From Chionis minor (Eukaryota > Chordata > Aves > Charadriiformes > Chionididae): 64,000 bases of DNA. The translations under genes were made by a program, and so were the position numbers. Every line of letters begins with the position of its first letter. Position 1 is the first letter of the stretch. Below the pieces are notes generated by a model, which was not told the origin of the DNA, searched no databases, and saw only the letters and a list, made by a program, of their open reading frames with translations. The DNA lies in assembly GCA_013398295.1 (NCBI GenBank), contig VZSF01000019.1, positions 124,001 through 188,000 on the forward strand, written 5' to 3'. Of the stretch, positions 12,691 through 25,900 are shown piece after piece.

Positions 12691-13908
12691 ATCAATACCA
12701 GCACAGTAAAGATCTCCTGGAGTATATTTTGTTTAGCTTAAACTGAAAGAAAGCCACTTTTCACACTTCAAGACTGCTCTGTAATAGGAATTAAAATGCA
12801 GCAAATGAAGATGATTGGGAAAGTGACTGATTCAAACTAGAAAGCCATTGTTTCTTGTATCTTGCTTACTAACCTTAAATGAAATTGGTACCAGATGTGT
12901 ACAGACCAGTAAATCAGAGGATTATATTCCAAGAAAATTGCTAGTTTACATTTTAAGAATCGCTCCTTTGACCTTGTTCAGGTTACCTGTCAAACTAGTA
13001 AGCAGAAAACTTCACCTTCTCTATCTTCCCCCAACTACATGCAATAACTATTTCATTCTTCCCGAAGAGCACATGCCATAACCACACCTTATCTAGATTT
13101 GCTAGATGATATTCTTGGAGTTAGCATCCTCACACTTGCATTCAGTCCACAAACCTGCTTTCCTACGACAGTTCTACCGTATCTTCTGTGGCTTGCTTTT
13201 TTTCCTGGCAGACGGTTGAATTCCTAACAGAATTGTCCCAAGAAAATTATTTTTGCAAATATTAGCAATTATACAGATTTTTAAAAAAGATTTATTAGTT
13301 TGCCTCCAAAAAGCTATATTTGACAAAAGCATATTTGTATAGCAGGCCTTATAATTCACAATGTTGTCTGCATGAGTTTTGCTGGAAATTACTCTAGGTG
13401 ACTAAATCAGATTTTGCCAGTGTCAGTTTATGCAGATAAATCTCTTCTTTTCTGGACAAATCTGTGAGGCTAATAAACAGACCTTGCAAATCCCAGTCCC
13501 AATCCTAAAATTAGTGCTGCTAACCCATTTCTTGGAGTCCAATGGATCAAATCTGTTGTGTAAAGCCACATTTATGACAATGTTACATTTGGGTGACTCT
13601 CCTGGTCATTCACTGGATATTACTGCTCTTGCAACAGCAACAATGGAACAAAAAGCATTTTTGAATTACAGCCGCCCTACATAACTATCCTACTTTTGTT
13701 CAAAATACCAAAAAGTGTTAACAGACTGGGCTAAACAGAGGTGAGGACATATGTCTCATTTTGTCCCTTCAGCTATGAAAGTTACAACACCCCGCAGACG
13801 AGTGGAGAGATGGATGTGGCATCCAAAACTGCCCTTGTTAAATGAGACAGTCCTTGAGCAGAGGCTGAAGTTGGGTCTATATCTGGAATTTAAGAGCAGT
13901 TGTAGCCA

Positions 13909-13948
<40 letters not shown>

Positions 13949-16900
13949 CTTATTTGATATCTTCAGTAGACTGAGGTATGTCAGTGTACTCTCTGGGCCC
14001 ATATCCAAATTGGAAAAAACACGTTAATGCTTAACAATCAGAATTAAAGTTGAGTGGCCAAGGATTGAATTGACTTCCCAATTGATTGAGATTAGTGTTG
14101 CATCTAGCACACAGGCTAAGATTAGGATAGAGCGCCTGGGGTTGTGGCAAAACTGGCAGGTGCCACTGGCTTAAAAGTGCCGATAATGGTTCAGGTTCAA
14201 GGCAGTAAGTTTTGTTAAGTCAGCAGACCACTTCAGGCTGGCAAAAGTAACCCAGCAAATTTTAAGGCCGTGGTGAGTTTTGGGGTCCCCAGCAGGTGTC
14301 AGTGAGCTAGGAACAGTTTGTTTCAGAAGACATTTTAGGGTACTTTTAGGATGTGTGCTGCCAGGGAGCGCACAGCACATTTACTGGTACCTTAGAAATA
14401 CGCTTCCAACCATAAGCTGCAAAACAGCTACCACGGTTTTTTTTACTTATTTACCACATTTCCAAATCTTAAAGCTTCGTATGGGACAGATTCACACATT
14501 TTCTGTCATATGACTAATGGTAGCAGTGTTAACAGCTAAGAAAGGTATATGACAAGGTCCTGGAGTTCAAGGAATAGAGAGAAATTTTCTTTAAATATTT
14601 ATAAAGATACTGAAAAAACCCACATTATTTAAATTCTAGATTAAAATATTCCCAGCGTGCCTGAATACATTTTGTATTTAAGCTCAAGTAAAGGTAAAAA
14701 TATGACTTGGTAATAAAAGATAGCCTGAGTGGGGCTGCAAACGTAAGGGCACGGCAGATTCCTGAAACACGCTTGCTGTGCTCGCTGGACCACTCACCTT
14801 GCAGTCTGGGTAATGGCGGCAGTCTAAATTCTGAGTCTTAGTCAGTGTGAACAGGCTCTGTTAAGAAATTAGAAACATTCTGCTATTAGAACTAAACTCC
14901 AAACGGAGCGAGTGGTTCCGTTCCTCACCCAACTGACGCTTGTTGACAACAGTGGAAGGGTTGCTCAGTTTCAGCTGTGGAGGGTCAGGCTATTTGGTGC
15001 CTCCAGGTCAGACCCACTAACAGTCAGTCTTTGCATCAGTGGACACTCTGGCTCACAGCAGAAATTTTCATTGTCTAACAATGGTCTCAGCACTGGTCTT
15101 CGTGCAATTTGTCTGCTTGCAGGGTGGGATCTTCCAGAAAAGTGAAACCAGCAGATCATTGAAACAAACCTCTGGGAGAAGGATGCTGTAAGATTCTTCC
15201 CAACCGAGTCTCCTACCTATTCTGTTGTTGTCAGTAGTTATACATTTAAGGTATTTATTGTATATTCCTGCTATTGAACATATCTTAAAATAATCGGATT
15301 GTTCATTTATTGGCTGTTAAAAAGCATATGACACTTTTGGGGAAATCCCAACTCAGAGAGATTTTTCACAGTAAGCGTGGGATTGTGAGTGGGGCTTCAA
15401 AAAAGGAACTGTCTCATCATACAGGAAAGCAGCGCTTCTAACCTACTCAAGTAAGACTCTCTGATTTCAGTATTTTTTAGTCTCGGAGTTGCTCACTCTA
15501 CTTGTGACTAGTATTGAATCATTCTGCGGTTTGAGGTTTGGGAGATTTGGAACAAACACAATGTGAACTGTGACCAAAGGTATTCAGCAAATTTGATCCA
15601 AATTTATGAATATTTTCCACCAACCTGAACCAGCAAACTGCACTGAGCACTGAAAGAGTAGTGGTGAGAAATAAGAAATTACTAACACAGTTCTCTCATC
15701 AAGCAACAGCTCTTCTGAACTAAGAAGAAAAGTATTATTTTTCGAATGCATTAGGCTGACAGTAACCAAGGTCTGAGAGCAGGTTTCTCTCTCAAGTTAA
15801 GTTAAATGTTCAGTAATGAAAGCCCTTGGAGATTATACACCAGGAAAGGTCATGACACAATACAATGCACACTTCCACAGTGCAGTAGCACAGAACCTTT
15901 CACCTAGAAATATACTTCAACAGGAAACACAGAGGATTTTTGACTGGGCTTTGTATAGCAATATCACATCTGTAACTCGGAGCATATCAAATAATTGCCT
16001 ATATTACTTCCTTTCTAATGGAAATCCTATCAGTCCTAAGGCATCATTTGGATACTTGCAAGACAGCTAATCTTTTGCCACTTTGAATTTTTTTTCCACT
16101 TGAAGAAGAGGTAAAATACTAGCAGTATCTGCTGAAGCAACAACAGCAAGCTTGTATAAAAGTATTCTTAAAAAAAAATATATAAAGTCTTCCGTGGGGG
16201 TGGTTCAGCACTTCCTTTGGCTGCCATGCAGGAACTCATTTAGCAAAGAAGATAAAAACAAGAGCTGCGTGCAGAATAATTAGACACTAGAGATGACTCT
16301 GGATCAGGATTTCTTGACATTGTGTGCTGGAGAACGACACCATCGGTTTGTGATGCACACGTTAAGATTGCTCACATTTCTTGTTGTGAATTGTGGATTA
16401 TTTATTTCTCTGCCATGTAATTTTGGTATCATGATGTGCAACGACAATTTAGTTTCAACTTAAGACTTGTACAGATTTCAGCAGAAAGATATTTTAATAG
16501 AAGATCCCCTGAATAGGAGTAAATCCCATAAATCTTTGCTTTATCTGCAAGAGGCACATTTGCAATGATTAGTTCCCCCAAAAGCCCTTTGTAAGTATTT
16601 GCATCACACCCAAACAGATGACTGAGAACTTAGAATACTGAGCATTGATGTCTTTAGTATCTTTTTGTTCTTTTCATATTGCTGAATTTCCTCTTTACGC
16701 CAGAAGTATAATTGAAGACCACAGATGAAGAGCCACTCAAATGGTATTCCTTTTCAGGCAAAAAAACCAAAACATAAGGTTTATCTTGAAGGCAGCCTGC
16801 AGCTGTAGAGTTTTCAATCCAGACACTCAACTAAAATGAAAACTGGCCTGTTCTCTTAGCAGTGATACACTCTAATCCTAACAAAGGTCATTAAAAAGGC

Positions 16901-17269
16901 TGGAATAAATACCCTTTTAGTAATTCTGGCCCTACAGATACAGAAGACTGAAGAAATCAGTGTGCTACTGCAAAGTCCTGAATCCCTTTGAAAGGGTCAA
17001 TGTTCTCCTGTAGTTAGAGGATGACAGAGTTTGAACTAATCATTAACTCGCTCCAATCCAGAGTGATCTGAATGCTCCGCAAAGATTTCTGACAGTAGCA
17101 GTTCCTGTCCATGTGTCCTTGTTTGAGCAACCCAGGAATAATTCCTTTTCTAATGCTTGGGAAAAGTGTGCTTTTGGAAGACTCTAGTGTCTGAATTTGT
17201 GAAAATATTTACTTTACAGCCAGCAATGGTGTGTGGGTTTCAAGGTCTTGGTGGTCTCGAGCTCACCAG
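12691..17269. other. AT-rich non-coding DNA
   Basis: No gene or transposon is recognised in about 4.6 kb apart from the ATAA microsatellite at 13,908-13,948. A slightly GC-richer stretch at 14,720-15,150 has overlapping short frames but no family resemblance. Confidence 0.6.
13908..13948. repeat. (ATAA)10 microsatellite
   Basis: About ten perfect tetranucleotide units. Perfect tracts of this length are usually length-polymorphic. Confidence 0.95.
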
Positions 17270-17762
17270 GTGCAGGGATGAGGAGCAGCGAGACCCAAGC
17301 ACTTGCCCCAAGCTGGCCAACAGGATTGCTTCATACCATGAACAGCATATTCAATATAAATTAGAAAGTTTGCTGCAATGTTTGCTCTCCCTTGATGGCG
17401 GCGATACAGAGAACTTCTTTCCCCGGTGCCGGAGCCCTGCAGCCTTCCCTTCCTCCTGAAGCTGTTGGGCTCGCAGTGTCCGACATTTGCTCTCCGCTGC
17501 TGGGAATGCACAGCTTCCTATGGATATAGTTGGAAATACAATCCTTTCATAGGGTATATATGTGGGTATTGGGATCAATATTGGTTCTTCAATGTTAGTA
17601 CTGTTAATTATCCAGTTCTGTTCTATTAAATCGCTTTATCTCTCAACCCCCTGCTTTCCTTGTTTTCTTCCTGATTCCCCTTCCTGGGTGGGGAGGGGTC
17701 ATCAGGTGAGAGAATAATTGTCTAAACGACAATAAATTGTTATGGGTTTTCTTAAACCATAA
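17270..17762 (+). mobile_element. Solo ERVL-type LTR, left copy
   Basis: This is an old LTR of the avian ERVL class in plus orientation. Landmarks in order: CCAAGCTGGCCAACAGG upstream of the core promoter, a TATA box TATAAA at 17,355-17,360, the poly(A) signal ATTAAA at 17,625-17,630 followed by CTTTATCTCAACCCC, a GGGTGGGGAGGGGTCA block, and a 3' end where TTATGG pairs with CCATAA, as in LTR termini of this class. The left edge is uncertain by about 70 bp. No gag or pol lies alongside, so it is probably the product of LTR-LTR recombination. Confidence 0.75.
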
Positions 17763-19060
17763 CGCCATGCTAAATGTGAGTGGCTAGGAAAGGAGTCAGG
17801 GTGAATTAATGACTGTCCTTGACTTGACTTCACTTGACTTTGTCAGACACAGATCTGTCATTACACAATTATACAATACAAACGGCCCAGGCTGCTGTAT
17901 TAAATGCAATGATACCTCCACAGAGAAGCCATGGGGGAGCAGTGGGAAGTCCTTTTCAAGCTGGTTTATCCTGAAGATGTATTGAAAAGTCACCTGTAAT
18001 GACAGAAGCCTTGGAGCCAAAGCCCCAGGAAAGAAAGGGCAGCATTATTTCTGAGGAGAATATTTAAAGTAAAGGGAATTCAAGACACAAGTAGGTGTGA
18101 AGATGAGAGAACTTTTGCTTCTGGGAGGTTTCGGTCGCAACCTAAGCTAGAACATTACTTTGTGTAATTCTCAGCACACACTTTGAGGAGACATCTTCAA
18201 AGGCTTGAAAACAATTTTCCACGCAGGAAATTTAAGAGTTTTTTTCTTCTGAGAGATGGATATAAAGCTTTGGTTGGTAATGTATGTAAACCCTCAACCC
18301 TCTGCAGCATTGACATAAAATTGCTGCCCATTCAAACTTACAAACTATTTTTAATTCAAATGTAATTTACCTTTCTTGACCTTCTGTTGCTTTCATATAT
18401 GTCCAAATGCACTTCATTTGCTGGCAGGGGGCTGGGGTGAGGGGAGGAGGGAAGAAAAGTTGTTACTTCAGGCACATTTCCAGCAACTACAGTTTGCAGA
18501 TAAACGTTTAAGGGCACCTTAAGCCTCCACCACAATCGTGCTAACATCAAAATGGCTAGCTATGAACAAAAAACTGACTAAATTTAACAGATTTTGAATC
18601 TTGGTGCAAGAGCAGAAGTGCTAGCTCCTTACGTAAGTCCAAGACCATGTGCCTCCTCATATGAAACCTTGCAAATTGTTATTGCCACCTGATATCTGTA
18701 TACTAAATGTTCTTCTCCTCGAATACCAGCAGGTGCATTACAATCCATGGTGGAATGCACCATACCAGGCACCATCAGGTTTGTATTGTTCTGAACCTGA
18801 ACACGTGAACAGAGAAATGCCCAAAACAACCTCTAACAATCTGTTCTGAAACGCAGGCAAGTGAGCCATAAATATTGCGACTTCCCACTAGAGGTTATGT
18901 GATATTTAATCAAATTAAACAGACAGCAACATTGACTTTTACCATCAAGGACTCATAAGAGGCCACCCTGTAACCATTTTCACCTTTAAATAAGGTCACT
19001 GGAAAAAATGAAGATGGCAACAGGCTAGCTTTAAAAGTGCTCCACTCTACATGTTGCAGA
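17763..19060. other. AT-rich non-coding DNA
   Basis: No gene or repeat is recognised. There is no retroviral gag or pol coding sequence here. Confidence 0.6.
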
Positions 19061-19245
19061 GGATCAGAGTCCTAGAACATGCCGGGGTGGAAGGGACTTC
19101 AAAGGATCATCTGGTCCAACTTTTCATGGGAAAGGGAGCCTAGACAAGATTATCCAGCACCTTCTCCAATCACACCTTGAAAACCTCCAGTGAAGGGGAC
19201 TCTTCAGCCTTTCCTCAGAGGACAGGTTCTCCAGTCCTTTGACAT
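19061..19245 (-). mobile_element. CR1 LINE fragment, antisense, internally deleted
   Basis: Read on minus, this is the 3' end of an older CR1 type. On plus it shows CCTAGAACATG, GGTGGAAGGGACTTCAAAGG, TTTTCATGGGAAAGGGAGCC and AGATTATCCAGCACC. It then jumps to CCTCAGAGGACAGGTTCTCC, which normally lies several hundred bases further into ORF2. The copy therefore has an internal deletion as well as 5' truncation. It resembles the copy at 59.1 kb more than the others. Confidence 0.85.
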
Positions 19246-21599
19246 GCCATAGCTTAGTTTGTACCCACCAAGAGGCACAGTAAAGGCTTAGCACATGCAA
19301 CCATAATCATGGTGGATGAAGGAAGGACAGTTCTGCTAGCAACACCAATGTCACCACTGGATGCAAACCTGGACACTAAGATTTCCGTCATCATAGATGT
19401 TCCATCAACAGAGATATAAACCTTCAAAAATTAAATGTAAGTAATCTTTCATTTGTAAGCCATCTTTCACTGCCTCTAAAATTACAAACAGCTTTGAAGT
19501 GTTCACTTTTCCCCTCAAAATATGTTTCCAAACTGTTATTACATAGGAATCCTGGTTCAGGGTATGGATGTTCACGGGCTGTAAATCTTCAGTGCAAATT
19601 TGCTGAGCAGTAACTTCTACCAGTGTAGGCACGTGCTATGTACCAACTGATAGAGGTTTCAGAGCAAGGGAAAATGAAGGAATGCATTTCAAAGCTGTGT
19701 GCAGAAGACAAAACAGTCACATCCTGTTTTTTTAAAACTTAAGCAGATATTTATGCATTTCTCATAGATTGCCTTGCTAATCCAGCTTTTACCACGAGTT
19801 GATTCAATACCTACATTAGCAGTGCTGTGTTCACATAACTTTGAAAGTAAGTTCTGCTACATAGTTGAATTGTAACACACAACCTAGCATCAGAAACCAC
19901 ATTATTTCCACGTTTTACATAAAGACCTGATCAGAACAAACTTTTTCAACTCCTTTTTTTTCTTTTTTTTCCATCCAGTCAGGGAATTTGAATTCAAATT
20001 CAAATTGATTTCCAACAAGACTCAGAGTTGTCTATACTGAATTCAGATTTCAATTCTTCATCCCTCTTAAAGACAGCTTTATAAGCTGGGAAAAGATAAG
20101 CTCTTTCTGTCCACATATTTTAAAAAAAAAGTTATTTCTTTCTCAATGATTGCAATTTGTTGTAACAGCAAGAAGTGAGGTTATGAATATTTACATACAC
20201 ATGAGAATGCACATAACTTGAAAATTCTATCTCATTTGCGATTTACTAGAACAGCAAACAGCTATACTCCTTTTGGGGTAACAAACATGGATATACAGGC
20301 TGTAATAAACTTTCATACATCATAGCTTTGTCAGTTCTCAGAGTAAATAAAAAGCAGTTATAACTACCCTTTTCTTAAAGACCATATTGACTTCATCTTC
20401 AGTATCAGCAAAAAGCAGGACAACAAAAACAGGAGGAAGAAAAATGTCTCCTTTTTTTTCCTGAGTCTCCTTTTTTTCCTGAGTTTTCACAGGGCTTCAG
20501 ACAGAAAAAAGGATTAGAATTATTCCTAATTTAGAATATGCAACTCCTTCGTGTAAGGGAAAATGTAGATTCAGATTTGAAAATCCACAGGTTGAATTAA
20601 TAGTGATTAATAGTATCTGCTGTTTGAGCAGCGCTGTTTTGTGGTAATTTGTTGATTATTCCACATTAGTATTTCCTTTTCCTGTCTTGAAAATATGTTC
20701 AGCATCAACTCTTGTATTCACATGGTTTTTTTCCCTTTAGTATCTTGCATGCTTATTTTTCCTCCAAAATTTATGCCAATGGGAAAAGCAAACCCCTTTT
20801 ACAAAACAGATATTTTCAGAATTTTCTTATGATATCCATCTAGATTACACTAGTGCTGGAATACAAAATACCACATTGTACATAGGGGGTCTGAAGCAGC
20901 TTTCAGATCTTAGGTTTATGTTTTTCTTTATTTTCTATCACCTTGAATCCAGTTTTTCAATTTTCTTACGGTCAGCACTCAAACATGTTTATCTTCCACT
21001 GAGTAGCCATAATACTGCTAGCTGGAATAAACTTAATTATATATAACATTAGTAAAGTCGAATCAGATGGGTTTTAACAAAAGCTTAAGATTTTAAGTTA
21101 TAAATTGTCCCTAGGTCAGCAATCAGGATGCTGTTTTTATAACATCCTCCAACTCTGACTTCAGCCACATGCCGGCCTTGCACAAAATTTAAATTTGATT
21201 ACATCATAAAGCTATAATTTAATGGTATACAGAATGAATTAGACCTTTATCTAAACTTTTCCCTTCCATGCTATTTGTATAGTGCTTGGGATGCATTTTT
21301 CTTTAGAGCTTTTCTTTTTAAAAGAACACATTGCTTCTAGCTCACCTTGATTCTAAGACAAGTAATTTTGTAAGTATCCCCTTGCAAAATTAATGAACTT
21401 GCTTTGTCATTTATTTCATCACAAACAATATTAAGAAAATGACTTCATATTTGAAGAATCATAGATTTGCTGAGAACATCTTCCACAGAGAAATATTGCT
21501 GGCAGTTGCCCAACACAAACTTGATGGAAATGTTTTGGTTATTAAAAAAAAAAATGTATGGCTCTACATAGGCTTTCCTCCTCCCCCTCATCATAACTG
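19246..21599. other. AT-rich non-coding DNA
   Basis: No gene or transposon is recognised. Two small structures are present: the 16-nt self-complementary AATTTGAATTCAAATT at 19,985-20,000, and a T-rich duplication at 20,444-20,482. Confidence 0.6.
20444..20482. repeat. Two-copy T-rich tandem duplication
   Basis: The phrase GTCTCC, T-tract, CCTGAG occurs twice in succession with slightly different T-tract lengths. This points to replication slippage. Confidence 0.7.
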
Positions 21600-22127
21600 A
21601 TTTTTCATTTATTGTTGATTGGACTGCGTCTGGCTGGGGTGGGGATCATTCCTTCCACAGCAGCCCGTACGTGCTGTGTTTTGGATTTGCAGTTAAAACA
21701 GCATTGGTAGCAGACCAGTGTTTTGAGCAGTGCTTGCACAGCACCCAGGCTCTCACCGTGTCCCACTGCCCCCACAGCAAGCGGGCTGGGAGGGGACACA
21801 GCCAGGACAGCCGACCCAAAGGGACCATACCCCCTGCCATGCGACGTCACGACAGCGTTAAAAACTGAGCAAAGTGGGGTTTTGGGGAGGGAGCCGTTGG
21901 TGGACACTGTCTGGGCATCAGCCCACTTGTGGGAGGTGGTGAGGGATTGCCTTTGCACCACGTGTTTTGACAGGCTTTTTTCATCTTATTCCCTTCACTT
22001 ATTAAACTCTTTCAACTCAGGAGTTTTCTTGCTTTTGCTCTTATTCTCTCCGCCATCTCACATGGCATGCAGTGACCAAGTGGCTGCGTGATGCTTAGCT
22101 GCTGACTCACCACACTGATTTAACACA
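21600..22127 (+). mobile_element. Solo ERVL-type LTR, right copy
   Basis: A second avian ERVL-class LTR in plus orientation. Landmarks in order: TTGGACTGCGTCTGG, GTTTTGGATTTG, GGGAGGGGACACAGCCAGGA, the CRE-like GACGTCAC at 21,843-21,850 just upstream of an eroded TATA region GTTAAAAAC, poly(A) signal ATTAAA at 22,001-22,006 followed by CTCTTTCAACTCA, GAGTTTTCTTGCTTTTGCTC, and GTGGCTGCGTGATGCTTAGC before a degenerate 3' terminus. Both boundaries are approximate. Open frames of about 120 codons on both strands here are chance products of the GC-rich LTR, not genes. No internal retroviral genes are adjacent. Confidence 0.85.
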
Positions 22128-25100
22128 CACAAGTAGTTTTAGCACTTGACGTGAACTATTTTCTTTGGAAGTAATGACAAATTTAATTTCTCATACCACA
22201 AGAACACCACAAGAACAGACAGCAAGCATTGAACAGTGCAACAGAACTTACGTTTTTAGTTCAATTCTGGGCAGGAGACACTAAAAAGCGTGGGCGGGAT
22301 GGACTATTCCAATTGAAAGTTTCAAATGACTACCTGTTGTAACAGCAGATTCCTCTAATGGGTGCCTCTGGGTACTTTCCAACTAAGCAGCAGCAACGTA
22401 ACAGCCACAGCGCAATAAATCACACTGACATTTTGCTCAGACAAAGGTTTGTGTCGGTTTTGGCGATTCATTTCTTTTTCACCTTTGCAACAAAATTCTA
22501 CCTGTGGTTACTAGGAAGGCTGCTGTAAAATAAAGGTCAATAGATTTTACTTGGCAAAGAGAATACTTCATAAGATGTCTGCGTCTCTGAAAAGACTATG
22601 ACCCACCACAACGACCAGTTTGCCCTGCTGAATCCCACGAGGCAAACATTCTGTAGAAGAGAAGGCAGGGGGTTAACAGACACTGGGCTCTACCAATTAA
22701 TTCTTTCACCATTTTGTTTTTCTTAATATTGTCATGACCATCCTATAAGGAAGAAATATAAAAGGAAGCTAAAGACAGAGCTGAAAATTGTTAAGACATG
22801 GGGGATAATGTCCATGAGTCAGCAGTGTACATCTCCTATTAAGAAGAATAACACCAGGCTAGCTGCAAGAACTCATTTTCAGCTGGTGGCTGTTTGATAG
22901 CCTCAGGAATGTTTCCAGTGGCATCTCTAGAGGACAAGTGTCATATCAGAGAAACTGCTATCAGAGCCAGGTATTACCTGAGGTTAATAAATAAACAGTT
23001 GAAGCCAAAGCCTGAGAGAAAATGATAGCTGATATACTGAGGAAAGCAAAGACTGCCTAGAGAAAGAACACTTCATCTCAATAACCGCTAAAAAACACTT
23101 AATCTCAACAGTGAAGAAAATGCCCAAAAGGTCAGCCACCATCTGATAAGCTTATGGAATTTTTTTTTTTCCTAGCAGATTACAGCAGATAATTCCAGAG
23201 GTACTTGTCTTTGAAAGAGAATAAATATGATATAATAAATCTGCGACTTGTTTTGGCATAGCTGCACTCAGGCAGAGAATTTAAATGCCACGATGTTACT
23301 CGCTACCAGTCCTTCAATATTGACGGCGTTGTAAATCAACATTGAGGTCTTGCCTCTAGTCTCTGTCTCTTCCTCTTACTGCTTCATTGAACAAGGTGGA
23401 AAAATGAAGACTTGCTGCACAGCTGACGGGAACTAAACAATATACAGCCACATGAATGTCCCATTCCAATACAAGCCTCCACCTATTTTGAAGACAGAAC
23501 CCAAGCAACAGAAATGTGAGAAGCAACGAGAGCTGAGACTTCTGGGTAACTCCAGAAGCACTGCTGTAATGAGTCCAGTAATCTCTGGACTCTGTAGTCT
23601 CTGTAATCTCTGCCATAGAAACACCTGAAAACCACCACAAAAAGATCAGGAGCTAAACCAGCTACCCCACAGTCTTTATATGGACAAATTTCTTTAGAAA
23701 AAAAATCAGAGTTTGGTTGACAAGCAAGTGCTAAATGATTGATAAACCAATTTTGCAAGAAGAACAGCGTCACGGAGGAGAAAGAAGCTGGGTGTTTTTT
23801 CATTACTACTCTTCTAATAGAGCTGGTCTACAAAATAGTCCTGGTACGTCTACAGAAAACAAAAATAACACAAGGTTTACAGGACTGGCAGATAATTATG
23901 AATAAGAGTTATAAATATCACATGTATTAGGCTAGTATCGGGTTCACTCAGGCTGAAGAAGCAAAAGGGTAAACGAGTTAAAGGCAATGTGTATGTATGT
24001 TACAAATGTGCAAGGCAGACTCCCAGCAAGTATAAAATAAAAGGTAAAAAGAGCAGATCACAATTCTACATTGTAGAAGACACTGAATAGGAGAGATGGA
24101 AACTAACAGTATTACGAAAAGTTACCTAAGGCTGCATGTCATTCTTAGGGCAAACAGAAACACTTTAATTTTAGAAGAAGATGAAACAAATCTGCAGAAA
24201 AGCTGCATTCCAAGGGGAAGTTAGCTTCTGCTTCTTGGCTTTGGTTCTCTTTCAAATATAAGTATTCCTGCTGTCTTTACAGAAACAAACAGGGGAAGGG
24301 TGACCTGCTTTACATTTATTACTGGTTTCTTCTCTAAATGCACAGAGCTGACCATACTGCACCCAGACAGCTCCCTGGTGACTAACACAGACACACGAGT
24401 TGATTCACCCTCACCCACAGGAATATTTTCTCATTTGCTGGAATATGACATTCTAATATTCAAGTAAGCTCACCTTCCCCAAAACATACAGTCTCAAAGA
24501 CAAGTAGTCTTGAGAAATGAAGCAATTTTGTATAGAGAGTGCTAGTACTTGACACTGTCAATAAATCTACCTGGGTGGTAAGCCATCTCCTGCTAACATC
24601 TGAAGGCAATATCCAAAGCCTACTAAAGTCAATGAGCAGCTTTTCAGCCATTTCAACACGAACTGCCTCAGGTTTGGGAAGGCGGCAGCTGATGTGTGTA
24701 GATGCCCTATACTGCTTCAATGAACATTACTTACAAGTCATGTCAAAATCAGATTTAAATTCAACTATTCAGCTTTGGTTATTGTAGAAAACACGTACCT
24801 GGTGACAAAATCTCAAAGCCAGAACCTTAACAGGAAGATGGATATAATACTGATGCCACTTGCTGTGCAGACTTATCACTTTGTTGGCTAAGTTTCACCA
24901 ATATTAGTATTTCTTAGTGCTCTGCATTTTCTTGCTGCTATAAATTCGTAATTCATATTTTGTTTAAAAAAAATAAAATAATTGCTTTCTCTCTTTTCCT
25001 GTCATCAAAAAATCATGCCAATAGACAGTTCAGTGCCTCTGGAAGAGAAGAAATACAGTTCATATTAGACCAAATGACAGAATTTATTTTTAACATCACT

Positions 25101-25479
25101 TCCATCTGGTATTCAGGTAATGAGATAAAACATATTTGTCACTACATCAGTGAAAGGGCAATTCTAACACGTAGCTATATCATCTCTAGATGAGATGAGC
25201 TGATCATCATTAGCTCTAGAAATCTGATTTCTACCGGCACAGTGAGTCTGAATGTGTCAAAAATAACTACAAACACTCCTATGAGATTTTGTAAAGCCGG
25301 TGCAAATGACATGTCAGTTCTAATGTCATACTACCAGCTACAGGCCCCAAACATTATCATTACAAGGCATCACAATCTGACAAAAAACGAGGTATTTTTC
25401 AAAGTTACTGTAAAATAGCTAGAACTTCTTGACTAAAAACCTATCCTGTATCATTCAGCTGAAGCCTGCTCTCAAGTTT
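22128..25479. other. AT-rich non-coding DNA
   Basis: No gene, RNA or transposon is recognised in about 3.3 kb. Open frames on minus at 23,356-23,803 overlap each other in several frames and show no family motif. Confidence 0.6.
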
Positions 25480-25900
25480 TAGATGCATTTCTTTCTCCAT
25501 TTAACTGGATTTTGTTCCTCCATCGTGAACCCTGTCTCCAACAATATCCCAGAGGGGGATCCAAGCGTGGCGATCGCAGTGGCCATACCCAGGTGTCAGG
25601 CAGCTGCTCCTTCCTCCCCATCCGGAAACAGCCCACCCCAGCCCCCACGTGAAGGGGAGCAAACACCCAGGCACGCTTCCCCGGGCTTCCAGCAAAAGCC
25701 GAACGCATCTTCCTGCACTGGCCACAGCATGCTGGCTTGTTGCCACACAACTGTGTGGGTGGCAAATAAGGCTACCAGCTGCCAGTCTCCTGACCCGGCA
25801 GCCAGATGTTGCTGCTGTGGGCAGGGGAGCAGCAGCTGCTGTTGGGAGCTGCCACCTCCAGCAGCCAGACTTGCCAGTCACGACGGACGAATAATCTAAA
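25480..25900. other. Isolated GC-rich segment, identity unknown
   Basis: About 420 bp of GC-rich DNA between AT-rich flanks, with roughly 14 CpGs by eye and several CAG/CTG-rich phrases such as GGGAGCAGCAGCTGCTG. Frames are open on both strands (25,483-25,899 plus; 25,501-26,013 minus, 170 codons), which is expected of stop-poor GC-rich sequence. The translations show no recognisable domain. It could be a distal regulatory element, a non-coding exon or a decayed repeat. Confidence 0.35.

Noticed and set aside
13908..13948. Repeat array as a CRISPR-like or regulatory array
   Set aside because: It is a plain ATAA tetranucleotide microsatellite without spacers.
17763..21599. Internal region of a provirus bounded by the two LTRs
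   Set aside because: No gag or pol coding sequence, an unrelated CR1 fragment inside, and strongly different LTRs.
21605..22091. Overlapping 118- and 122-codon frames on opposite strands
   Set aside because: They lie wholly inside the ERVL-type LTR and have no protein family signature.
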